Shown here: positions 1 through 5,649 of the stretch, one piece after another
How positions within the stretch are numbered: the first letter of the stretch is position 1
How the letters are laid out: the number at the start of each line of letters is the position of its first letter
Source of the DNA: Bacteroidota bacterium
Lineage (GTDB): Bacteria > Bacteroidota > Bacteroidia > Bacteroidales > F082
Direction of reading: 5' to 3'
Assembly (NCBI GenBank): GCA_023396415.1
Contig: JAEWWJ010000011.1
Coordinates: 1 to 5,649 of the forward strand
DNA length: 5,649 bases
Notes under the pieces: model-generated
What the model was told of the DNA's origin: nothing
Database searches by the model: none
What the model saw: the letters and a program-made list of their open reading frames with translations, nothing else
Made by a program: the position numbers and the translations under genes

Positions 1-1710
1 GAATTGGCAACTTCAAACAATATCAATTTAAAGCCCGTAATTCTGTTTAAAGCCAAAAAGACAATCAAAGAATCGGAGCAGAACAAAGAGAACTTTCACA
101 AGCTTATTGATGATTTTACAGAGGCAATGGTAGAGAAAATTCAAAAGACTTCCACTGTTGCAATCGTTCAAAAAGCTTTCCGCTTTTTTGAAGCCGAAGG
201 CATTTCAGCCAATCAGATAGTAAAACGAATCCAATCTAATTTCAGATATGAAAATTGCCTGAGTGCCAACAATGATGCAGAAGCTGAGCAAAACCAAATA
301 TTGCTCAATACTTTGGAAGACGAAAACAATCCAATTCGTGCCGTTTTTGCCGTTCAGAAATTAAATGAAGGTTGGGACGTTTTGAATTTATTTGATATTG
401 TCCGCCTTTACGAAGACCGTGACGGCAAAGACGGAAAACCGGGAAAAACAACCCTTTCGGAAGCCCAATTGATTGGTCGTGGCGCAAGATATTTTCCCTT
501 TGCCTTAGAAGAAGGGCAAGACAAGTTTACCCGAAAATTTGATGATGATATTTCCAACGACTTAAAAACGTTGGAAGAATTGTATTACCACACCAAAGAA
601 GATAGCCGATATATTTCGGAATTGAAGAAAGCCCTTGTTGATTCGGGTATTTACGAAGATGACGCTAATTTGGTTCAGCTCAATTTGTTCTTAAAACCTG
701 ATTTTAAGAAAACAGATTTTTACAAAGACGGACACGTTTTCTTCAATAAGAAAGTGCCAAAGAGTTTTGACAACATAAAATCATTTGCCGATTTAGGTGT
801 TAAGAAAACCAACTACCGTCATGCCTTATCTTCAGGAGTTGGCAGAATGTCTAGTGCGTTTTTTGAAATGGAGCCTACACAATCCAATGATGAGGTAATC
901 AAGACCAAAGATGTAAAGCTGATTGAAATTCCGAAAAATACAATTCGTTTTGCATTAAGTCAAAATCCATTTTTCTATTTCGACAGCTTATCGCATTATT
1001 TTCCAAGTGTTGGTTCACTTTCCAATTTCATTGACAGCACCGACTTTTTAGCAAGTTTAGAAATCACTTTCAGCGGAACAGCAAACCGACTAAAAGAAAT
1101 TAGCTATTTCGACTATTTGCAAGCCTTAAACGGACTTTTGCAAAGCATTGAAGCAGATATAAAGAGCAACTCTACTGAATACGAAGGCTCAGATTATATC
1201 AAAGAACCAATTCACAAAGTTTTCAAAGACAAGGAAATTCGTATCAACAAATACGATGAACGAGCAAATGGACAAGAATCATTGGTAGCCAACGAGCCTT
1301 GGTATGCTTACAATGCCAATTATGGCACAAGCGAAGAAAAAAAGTTTGTAGAACTGTTTTCGAGACGATTTGAAGGATTGAATCGGAAGTTTGAAAACAT
1401 TTACCTAATCCGAAACGAACGAGAACTAAAAATCTTCGACAAACTCGGTCGAGCATTTGAGTCCGACTTTTTGCTATTCTGCCAACAACGTAATGGAGAA
1501 CAAATGACTTTTCAGGTTTTCATAGAACCCAAAGGAGAGCATTTAAAAGGACACGACAAATGGAAAGAAGACTTTTTAAATGAAATCAGGACTGAAAAAA
1601 AGACTATCAAAATCCATACGGATACTTATTTGATAACAGCCGTTCCGTTCTACAATTACAACAACGAAAACGAATTTAAGACAACATTAGAAAACACATT
1701 AAACGAATAG
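1..1710 (+). CDS. res: Type III restriction enzyme, Res subunit (C-terminal part, 5' truncated by window edge)
   Basis: Restriction subunit of a type III restriction-modification system: an ATP-dependent SF2 translocase/helicase fused to a nuclease, working in the cytoplasm with a Mod methyltransferase. The frame is open through base 1, so the TTG at 4 is not a real start; about 569 codons of a protein usually near 900-1000 residues are present. Numbering from that TTG: a motif IV-like strand PVILFKAKKT (11-20), motif V NEGWDVLNL (121-129) and motif VI QLIGRGARYFPF (155-166) end the helicase core. A linker region follows. The C-terminal nuclease has the PD-(D/E)XK pattern, with D488 in ESDFLLF and E508/K510 in FIEPKG. 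Both catalytic parts look intact and there is no frameshift. The N-terminal Walker A and DExx motifs, and presumably mod, lie left of the window. G+C is about 37% in sampled lines. No downstream R-M gene follows. The main alternative is a Res-like helicase-nuclease outside a classical type III system, which only the upstream sequence could settle. Confidence 0.92.
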   Translation, partial: ELATSNNINLKPVILFKAKKTIKESEQNKENFHKLIDDFTEAMVEKIQKTSTVAIVQKAFRFFEAEGISANQIVKRIQSNFRYENCLSANNDAEAEQNQILLNTLEDENNPIRAVFAVQKLNEGWDVLNLFDIVRLYEDRDGKDGKPGKTTLSEAQLIGRGARYFPFALEEGQDKFTRKFDDDISNDLKTLEELYYHTKEDSRYISELKKALVDSGIYEDDANLVQLNLFLKPDFKKTDFYKDGHVFFNKKVPKSFDNIKSFADLGVKKTNYRHALSSGVGRMSSAFFEMEPTQSNDEVIKTKDVKLIEIPKNTIRFALSQNPFFYFDSLSHYFPSVGSLSNFIDSTDFLASLEITFSGTANRLKEISYFDYLQALNGLLQSIEADIKSNSTEYEGSDYIKEPIHKVFKDKEIRINKYDERANGQESLVANEPWYAYNANYGTSEEKKFVELFSRRFEGLNRKFENIYLIRNERELKIFDKLGRAFESDFLLFCQQRNGEQMTFQVFIEPKGEHLKGHDKWKEDFLNEIRTEKKTIKIHTDTYLITAVPFYNYNNENEFKTTLENTLNE

Positions 1711-1989
1711 AAATGCTCGCGCTTATGCTGGTCTAATAAAATTGGCCTGAATTATTTACCTTTAAAAATAATTTCTGATCTATGAAAGATAAGTGGCTTT
1801 AACTTAGTTTAGCCTTTAAGGCTGAAGTCGTCCTTTCACGGCATCAATGTCAATGAGGCGATCATTCTTCCTTTTCATAAATCATCATGAATTGAATCTG
1901 TTATGCAATCAATTGAAAAAAATCACGAGGATAAAACATACGCTTTCATTTGATTTCCAAATAACGTGAAAGCCTCATTGCGCCTGTAA
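1711..1989. other. Intergenic region between convergent genes, no gene seen
   Basis: This is the gap between the 3' ends of res (plus strand) and the helix-turn-helix gene (minus strand). The longest plus-strand frame with an ATG (at 1847) is 39 codons, of no recognisable type, and is not called. There is no GC-rich hairpin followed by a T-run, so I cannot place a rho-independent terminator for either gene. It holds AGCCTT-T-AAGGCT (1811-1823), the palindrome TGTAATTACA (1985-1994) over the regulator's stop codon, and two interlocking inverted repeats listed separately. Confidence 0.6.
1833..1980. repeat. Two interlocking inverted repeats (pseudoknot-like order)
   Basis: CTTTCACG (1833-1840) is the reverse complement of CGTGAAAG (1965-1972), and CAATGAGGC (1851-1859) is the reverse complement of GCCTCATTG (1972-1980). 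The order is a-b-a'-b', so as RNA the two pairings would form a pseudoknot and not nested hairpins. As DNA, the right copy read on the minus strand joins the two left pieces in swapped order. The pairing is exact and visible; any function is unknown. An 8-mer and a 9-mer match in 280 bp could each arise by chance, but the two being adjacent is less expected. Confidence 0.35.
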
Positions 1990-2406
1990 TTACACTCTTT
2001 GCCGCATAAATTCCTTGGTAAGCTCGCGCAAAACATTTACCTCTGTTTCAAGCACCAGCTTGTCGTGCTCTAAATCCTTCACGCGCTGCCGCAGATCGGC
2101 TAATTCAACGTCATGGCCATTAATTATTTGCTGCAAACGACTTGTTTCCGGTACCAAAGGATTGCCTGATTTATCAACCGGACCGGGATAAGGAATTTTG
2201 TAACCTATCTCTAGAAAAAAATTATACTTCAGTCCTGCACAGCAAGCTTCCAATCGTTCAACCGACATGTTTTTCTTTTGAAGCATGGTGTAAGCCGATG
2301 TATATTCGCGCTGTATGAGTGGCGCAAACTGTGTCACAGTCATATGACGACGTGCCATCTCTCTTTTTACTAGTTCAACCGGATTAATGGGATTACTCAT
2401 GGGCAT
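1990..2406 (-). CDS. Small helix-turn-helix DNA-binding protein with C-terminal coiled coil
   Basis: Probably a sequence-specific DNA-binding regulator; its target is unknown. Numbering from the second ATG (2400): residues about 11-58 resemble an XRE/Cro-type helix-turn-helix (MARRHMTVTQFAPLI, then a second helix and NMSVERLEACCAGLKYNFF). This layout, ending in a YNFF.EIG segment, is common in small Bacteroidota regulators. A proline-rich hinge (70-84) leads to a charged heptad-rich stretch (about 86-132, e.g. LRQRVKDLEHDKLVLETEV) likely to be a dimerising coiled coil. The frame opens upstream to an ATG at 2445, but a TAnnTTTG promoter match lies inside that extension, so the start is taken as ATG 2406 (138 aa) or ATG 2400 (136 aa); no Shine-Dalgarno decides between them. 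The gene stands alone, convergent with res and downstream of a very AT-rich region. It could instead be a nucleoid or phage/plasmid-type repressor. Confidence 0.75.
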   Translation of the reverse strand: MPMSNPINPVELVKREMARRHMTVTQFAPLIQREYTSAYTMLQKKNMSVERLEACCAGLKYNFFLEIGYKIPYPGPVDKSGNPLVPETSRLQQIINGHDVELADLRQRVKDLEHDKLVLETEVNVLRELTKEFMRQRV

Positions 2407-2425
2407 AAACTTAAATTTGAATCTA

Positions 2426-2433
2426 CAAATATA
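2426..2433 (-). promoter_or_regulatory. Bacteroidetes-type -7 element TATATTTG of the helix-turn-helix gene
   Basis: Read on the minus strand this is TATATTTG, a full match to the Bacteroidetes -7 consensus TAnnTTTG. Transcription would start a few bases downstream, near 2420, giving a leader of roughly 13-20 nt to ATG 2406 or 2400. No good -33 TTTG is present; CTTT sits about 19 bases upstream. The element overlaps the longer frame starting at 2445 and therefore argues against that start. Confidence 0.5.
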
Positions 2434-2468
2434 AGAAAATACCATTAATTAAAAGTTTTAGTGATGAT

Positions 2469-2643
2469 TATAGTTGTTCAATTTTAGCTTTTAATTTATT
2501 TATACTAAAAAGTAGTTGATTGATATTAACTAAATAAAAAACTATACTATATATAAATATATATATACTAACTATAAATATACAAAAACTTAGTTATAGT
2601 TAAATAATACTATCATATAGATTGAATATATTAACTTATAGTT
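2469..2643. repeat. Cluster of five AACTATA / TATAGTT 7-mers
   Basis: Exact copies: TATAGTT at 2469-2475, AACTATA at 2540-2546 and 2570-2576, TATAGTT at 2595-2601 and 2637-2643. The third and fourth extend to a 9-bp inverted repeat, TAACTATAA (2569-2577) and TTATAGTTA (2594-2602), with a 16-nt spacer. The first copy is about 36 bp upstream of the regulator's -7 element. One further copy occurs in the flippase gene (4280-4286). Low G+C makes such words easier to get by chance, but five in 175 bp exceeds my rough expectation of well under one. A role as operator sites for the adjacent regulator is inference. Confidence 0.45.
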
Positions 2644-2825
2644 GTGTTATGAATTTATTAAGTATGATGATGTGAACTAATGATATGAAAATACTACATT
2701 ATAAAAAATAAATATTATAAAATAGAAAAAACGCTTATTATCAATAATTTACGAGAATTCCACATTTCTTTAAAAGGACTAATGTTTCAGAAAGAAGCGG
2801 TAAATCTCACTATGACTTCGATTTT

Positions 2826-2927
2826 TTATCTTTCTTCTTTTGTGTTTTTTCTTTTGCCTTTCGCTTTTTTGTCGTTCGCCTTTTTCCTTTTGGCCTTAAT
2901 TTTCGGCTGCTGAAACAAACGTTTTCC
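2826..2927 (-). other. In-frame lysine/arginine-rich extension after the flippase TGA stop
   Basis: Reading the flippase frame past its TGA (2928-2930) gives 33 sense codons and then TAA (2826-2828). Of those 33 residues, 16 are Lys or Arg, including KAKRKKANDKKAKGKRKNTK. It has no start codon of its own. The strand is strongly purine-biased and the next frame is also open and basic for nearly as long, so composition alone could produce this. It may be a lost C-terminal tail, a readthrough extension, or simply a purine tract. Confidence 0.35.
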
Positions 2928-4424
2928 TCACTTTCGTCTCGATTGTGCCGTCCAAAGCACAAGATCTTTAATCTCATTCAAGCCGATCATTCGGGTAGCA
3001 AAACTGATGGCCAATCCGGCGATGGCTGCCAACAGCATATTCACAAACCAAGGCAGCGGAAGAACAGTTGAAAGACCTACGGCCATGGCAAAAAAGATCA
3101 AGAACTCAATCAGTCGCCACCAAAACAAACGGCCAAAACGCAAATGAAACACCCGAAAAGCAATTACCATTTGAATCATGGCCGTTAGTCCTTGAACGCC
3201 AAAGCTGGCCCAAGCGGCTCCCACGGCTTCAAAGCGTGGAATGAGGATGGCGTTCATCAAAACATTCACCAGAACCCCCGTTCCGGCCACGATGTTGAGC
3301 GCCTTTAAATTGCCATTGGCAGTGAGCAGGGTGCCAAAAATATAGGTGATCGAAACCGAAACGAAACTCCCCATTAAGATGCGTAAAATCATAGATGATT
3401 CGCTGATGCGGCTGTTGAAAACATGTATATCTTCGCCCGTTCTGATGCCATAAAGCAGCTCCATAATTTCTTTGCTGTAAGTGAGGGCTATGCCGGCGGT
3501 GAGTACCGACATGGTTAGTATCAGGCTGAAAGATAGGCGTGTAAGCTGATTAATAGGTTCCTTGCGCTTGAGCATGGAGGCAAACATGGGCAAGAGTAAA
3601 ACACTAAAAAGCAATGAAATATTATTACCGGCATCGAGCAAACGAAATGCTTTTCCGTAAATCCCGGTTTGGATTAGCCCTGCCTCCTCAGGAAGTAAAC
3701 GTTCGATGAGTACCGGCTCTAAACGGTTATAAAAGCTCATCAACAGCACCAAAAGCGCGTAGGGCAGGCCGCGCTTGATAATGGTGATCATAAATGCCGG
3801 ATTGAAATTGATGGTGAGCTTTCCAACATGTCGCATCAAAAAAACCAATGCTGCTAAAAAGGTTATGGCAAAAGCAAAGGTTTGGGCATAAACGAACCAC
3901 ATAATTTGAAAGGGACCTGTTATCCAGCCCGACCACAACAAGATGCCGCAAATGAAAATCATTACCAACCGATCAAGCACCGAAAACAAGCTGTCGGCCT
4001 TAAAAAGCATCAAACCTGAAATGTTCGACCGCAGGTATAAAATAAAAGAAAGAATAATCTGATTGAAGCCTACCCAAGCCAGCAAGTGCAACTGCTCGGC
4101 TTTGTAACCGATCATCCAGCCTACCGAAAAGGTAACCACGCTGTACAGCAGAGCCAACAGTAGTTTAGTAGAAGCGATACCCGCAAAATGCTTGCTGAGC
4201 AACTGGTTGTTTTGGGCAATGTTGCGGTTGTTGAAATTGGTGATGCCCAAATCGAGCAAAATAAAAAACAAAAAAGAATAACTATACACTGAAAGGTACA
4301 AGCCATAATCGCTCTCGCCCACAGCATTCTGCACAGCTCTGTCAATGCCCAAAATCCAGAAGGGCTTAATCAGCAGATTGAGCGACAAGAGAAAGGCCAG
4401 ATTCCTGAAAAAACGTTGCTGCAT
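2928..4424 (-). CDS. Polysaccharide flippase, MOP superfamily (Wzx-like)
   Basis: Inner-membrane protein expected to flip lipid-linked oligosaccharide from the cytoplasmic to the periplasmic face for surface polysaccharide assembly. The 498-residue length and about 12-14 hydrophobic segments fit the family: for example about 41-61, 87-107, 112-131, 150-166, 172-196, 266-284, 299-315, 345-366, 377-395, 437-455 and 460-480. The segment around 340-415, with ILRILMGSFVSVSITYIFGTLL followed by GNLKALNIV, N(V)LMNAILIPRF and VGAAWAS, is typical of the C-terminal half of polysaccharide-synthesis flippases. The N-terminal stretch has the usual acidic/aromatic DYGLYLSVYSYSF region. ATG at 4422-4424 is the first start and has no clear Shine-Dalgarno. 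It lies 20 bp after the methyltransferase stop, so the two are probably co-transcribed. Substrate cannot be inferred. It ends in SRRK at TGA 2928-2930, followed by an in-frame basic stretch. Sampled G+C is 43-53%, well above res. Confidence 0.9.
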   Translation of the reverse strand: MQQRFFRNLAFLLSLNLLIKPFWILGIDRAVQNAVGESDYGLYLSVYSYSFLFFILLDLGITNFNNRNIAQNNQLLSKHFAGIASTKLLLALLYSVVTFSVGWMIGYKAEQLHLLAWVGFNQIILSFILYLRSNISGLMLFKADSLFSVLDRLVMIFICGILLWSGWITGPFQIMWFVYAQTFAFAITFLAALVFLMRHVGKLTINFNPAFMITIIKRGLPYALLVLLMSFYNRLEPVLIERLLPEEAGLIQTGIYGKAFRLLDAGNNISLLFSVLLLPMFASMLKRKEPINQLTRLSFSLILTMSVLTAGIALTYSKEIMELLYGIRTGEDIHVFNSRISESSMILRILMGSFVSVSITYIFGTLLTANGNLKALNIVAGTGVLVNVLMNAILIPRFEAVGAAWASFGVQGLTAMIQMVIAFRVFHLRFGRLFWWRLIEFLIFFAMAVGLSTVLPLPWFVNMLLAAIAGLAISFATRMIGLNEIKDLVLWTAQSRRK

Positions 4425-4444
4425 GGAGGTATTAAACAGGGAGG

Positions 4445-5179
4445 CTAAGGTACAAAAAAGAAATTTTGGGTGCGATGGTGCCCGTCTTGGTAATTTTCCA
4501 ATCGGTTGTGATGAAAAACTTGAATGTTGTAACCAAGTTTTTGCATCAAACTAAAGCACTTTTCTCTGTTTTCGTTTTCCCACAACTCTGTATATATAAG
4601 TGGTTTAAATCGTTTAATTAGCTTTTCACCACCTTTTAAAACAAAATATTCAAAGTTTTCAACGTCGAGTTTTATAGCCGAAAGTTGCTTGATGTTGCCA
4701 TTCAGCTCCGGACATTCATCGAGTTTTAAAATAGGGACTTGAACCGCATTGCCGTCATTAAATTCGGTAATGCTTTCATGCACCACATGGCTGAGGCCTT
4801 GCATCTTCACGTCGTCAAGCACCGGCATCACCATTTCTACGTTTCCGGTTTGGTTGCCCACCGCCTTTTCAACAATTTTTACGTTCTTCAGGTTATAAAA
4901 ACTCAATACCTTTTTCAAGGCCTTGATATTTTGTGGCATAGGCTCAAAGGCAATGATGGTTGCAGCAGGTTTTTTCTTGGCCAGCCAAACCGTCATAATG
5001 CCAATGTTTGCACCCACATCCAAAATGGTAGTGCCATCAGGAATTTGGTTTAAAAACTGGATAAAATCACGCTCTTTCTTGTTCCACCGAAGTGTGTTAA
5101 TCACAAAAACGGAAAAGATAAAAAGATAATTGTCGAATCCCAGCAAGTGTTGCAGTATCTTTTTTACCCTCGACTTCAT
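4445..5179 (-). CDS. FkbM-family SAM-dependent methyltransferase
   Basis: Class I S-adenosylmethionine-dependent methyltransferase of the FkbM family, whose members O-methylate sugars or small molecules; in this context the likely acceptor is a surface glycan, but this is inference. Numbering from ATG 5179 (244 aa): SAM-binding motif I is ILDVGANIG (52-60), the acidic residue ending strand 2 is E79 in IIAFEPMPQN, and the family's late motif reads IKLDVENFEYFVLKGG (169-184) followed by IYTELWEN (195-202). Residues 11-30 are hydrophobic and may form an N-terminal membrane-associated helix. The frame could start at ATG 5245, but that would overlap the divergent glycosyltransferase and run over a promoter match, so the internal ATG is preferred. 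It ends at TAG 4445-4447, 20 bp before the flippase. Sampled G+C (28-40%) is lower than in the flippase, hinting at a separate origin. Confidence 0.9.
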   Translation of the reverse strand: MKSRVKKILQHLLGFDNYLFIFSVFVINTLRWNKKERDFIQFLNQIPDGTTILDVGANIGIMTVWLAKKKPAATIIAFEPMPQNIKALKKVLSFYNLKNVKIVEKAVGNQTGNVEMVMPVLDDVKMQGLSHVVHESITEFNDGNAVQVPILKLDECPELNGNIKQLSAIKLDVENFEYFVLKGGEKLIKRFKPLIYTELWENENREKCFSLMQKLGYNIQVFHHNRLENYQDGHHRTQNFFFVP

Positions 5180-5188
5180 TTTATTTAA

Positions 5189-5196
5189 GATATTTG
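5189..5196 (+). promoter_or_regulatory. Possible -7 element GATATTTG of the glycosyltransferase
   Basis: The plus strand reads GATATTTG, one mismatch from TAnnTTTG. A start near 5202 would give a leader of about 20 nt to the TTG at 5224. It faces the minus-strand element at 5200-5207; their TTTG cores form the inverted repeat TTTG-CCG-CAAA (5193-5203). The match is imperfect, so this is tentative. Confidence 0.25.
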
Positions 5197-5199
5197 CCG

Positions 5200-5207
5200 C
5201 AAAGTTA
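5200..5207 (-). promoter_or_regulatory. Bacteroidetes-type -7 element TAACTTTG of the methyltransferase-flippase unit
   Basis: Read on the minus strand this is TAACTTTG, a full match to TAnnTTTG. Transcription would begin near 5194, leaving a leader of about 14 nt to ATG 5179. No convincing -33 TTTG is seen at the usual spacing. It is the only good candidate driving the methyltransferase and flippase together. Confidence 0.45.
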
Positions 5208-5223
5208 GGATTATTCAAACAGC

Positions 5224-5649
5224 TTGAGCATAAAAAACGAATCACTTAAAATTGTTGTCAATACGCGGCTGCTCATCCACAATAAGTTGGAAGGGATTGG
5301 CTGGTTTTCGTATGAAACCTTGAGGCGAATTACCCTTTCGCATCCCGAGGTGGATTTTTATTTTCTGTTCGATCGGCAGCCCGATGCCTCGTTTATTTTC
5401 GCCTCCAATGTGCATCCTGTGGTCATAGGTCCTCCGGCGCGCCATCCCCTGCTTTTTATCATCTGGTTTGAGTGGTCGGTGGTTCGGGTGCTGAAAAAAA
5501 TTAAACCCGATCTTTTTCTTTCCCCCGACGGATACCTTAGTCTGCGAACCAAAACGCCTTCTGTGGCCGATATACACGACCATAATTTTGAGCACTTTCC
5601 CGAAGATATGCCTTTTGCTCCGCGACTGCATTACCGTAGGTTTTTTCCA
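5224..5649 (+). CDS. Glycosyltransferase, GT4/family 1 type (N-terminal part, 3' truncated by window edge)
   Basis: Cytoplasmic or membrane-associated sugar transferase expected to use a nucleotide-sugar donor in surface polysaccharide synthesis. The frame is open from after TAG 5206-5208 to the window end; 142 codons from TTG 5224 are visible, roughly the first third or more of a typical GT4 enzyme. From that start: KIVVNTRLL (9-17) is the first Rossmann strand, KLEGIGWFSYETL (21-33) the glycine-bearing loop and helix, then FYFLFDRQPD (45-54), IGPPARHPLLF (68-78), KKIKPDLFLSPDGYLSL (91-107) and DIHDHNFEHFP (116-126). This pattern is familiar from Bacteroidota group 1 glycosyltransferases. 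There is no ATG or GTG at the head of the frame; TTG 5224 is the best start, with ATT 5251 a poor alternative. It diverges from the methyltransferase with a 44-bp gap. The C-terminal donor-binding domain is outside the window. G+C reaches 60% in 5401-5460. Confidence 0.85.
   Translation, partial: MSIKNESLKIVVNTRLLIHNKLEGIGWFSYETLRRITLSHPEVDFYFLFDRQPDASFIFASNVHPVVIGPPARHPLLFIIWFEWSVVRVLKKIKPDLFLSPDGYLSLRTKTPSVADIHDHNFEHFPEDMPFAPRLHYRRFFP

Larger units (their letters stand above)
2407..2825. other. Very AT-rich gene-free region
   Basis: No coding frame of note is seen on either strand. By hand count 53 of the 320 bases in 2441-2760 are G or C (about 17%), and 2521-2580 has only 6 of 60, against roughly 37-53% in sampled lines of the flanking res and flippase genes. 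It contains a TA-alternating run (2548-2567) and a cluster of AACTATA 7-mers. The stretch lies upstream of the helix-turn-helix gene and downstream of the flippase unit, so it would serve as the regulator's upstream region. It could be a regulatory or silencing region, an insertion boundary, or degraded sequence; nothing in it identifies an origin or mobile element. Confidence 0.7.

Noticed and set aside
4..6. TTG as the start of the restriction subunit
   Set aside because: The frame is open to base 1 and the protein begins in the middle of the helicase core, so the gene starts left of the window.
1847..1966. Plus-strand ATG frame of about 39 codons
   Set aside because: It resembles no family I recognise, has no convincing upstream signal, and overlaps the inverted repeats in a non-coding gap.
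1715..2029. GCTCGCGC direct repeat at 1715-1722 and 2022-2029, as attachment sites
   Set aside because: Only eight bases match, one copy lies inside the regulator's coding sequence, and no integrase or tRNA gene is nearby.
2726..2747. Minus-strand hairpin TTATT-GAT-AATAA followed by six T residues, as a terminator of the flippase unit
   Set aside because: The stem is only five A-T pairs and is separated from the T-run by GCG; in 17% G+C DNA this arises easily.
2783..2917. TGTTTCAG (2783-2790) and CTGAAACA (2910-2917) as ends of a small mobile element
   Set aside because: An eight-base inverted repeat over 135 bp without target duplication or transposase is not enough.
4739..5129. Plus-strand open frames opposite the methyltransferase
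   Set aside because: They are antisense to a gene with intact SAM-binding motifs and encode low-complexity, His-rich or unrecognisable products.
5242..5631. Minus-strand open frame of 129 codons at the right edge
   Set aside because: It is the shadow of the glycosyltransferase, whose plus-strand frame has clear family motifs; the minus-strand product has none.
1..5649. CRISPR arrays, tRNA or rRNA genes, transposases
   Set aside because: I saw no regularly spaced repeats, no tRNA-like or rRNA-like sequence, and no transposase or integrase motifs on either strand.

Overview
The window looks like a piece of a Bacteroidota (Bacteroidetes) chromosome. Three things point that way: the protein families resemble members known from that phylum, the start codons lack clear Shine-Dalgarno sequences, and the promoter-like elements match the Bacteroidetes -7 consensus TAnnTTTG. 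No finer taxonomic placement is justified from the sequence.

Layout. (1) Positions 1-1710, plus strand: the C-terminal part of a type III restriction subunit (Res), cut by the left edge. It keeps the last SF2 helicase motifs and a PD-(D/E)XK nuclease domain. (2) 1711-1989: a non-coding stretch between convergent genes, with some interlocking inverted repeats. (3) 1990-2406, minus strand: a small orphan DNA-binding protein with an N-terminal helix-turn-helix and a C-terminal coiled coil. A good promoter match overlaps its longest possible reading frame and so argues for a shorter start. (4) 2407-2927: a gene-free stretch. Its core (2441-2760) is only about 17% G+C by hand count and carries five copies of the 7-mer AACTATA on both strands; its right end is a purine-biased tract just after the next gene. 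(5) 2928-5179, minus strand: a two-gene unit, FkbM-type methyltransferase then polysaccharide flippase, 20 bp apart. (6) 5224-5649, plus strand: the start of a divergent GT4-type glycosyltransferase, cut by the right edge.

How it fits together. Parts 5 and 6 are the end of a surface-polysaccharide locus: a glycosyltransferase to build a glycan, a methyltransferase that may cap or decorate it, and a MOP-superfamily flippase to move the lipid-linked product across the inner membrane. Parts 1-4 look like an accessory region abutting that locus (restriction-modification, an orphan regulator and a very AT-rich spacer). Sampled 60-base lines give about 37% G+C in res, 43-53% in the flippase, 28-40% in the methyltransferase and up to 60% in the glycosyltransferase, so the window is a compositional patchwork.

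I found no clear undescribed system. The best leads are the AACTATA cluster beside the orphan regulator, the in-frame basic extension after the flippase stop codon, and the face-to-face promoter candidates in the 44-bp gap between the methyltransferase and the TTG-started glycosyltransferase.
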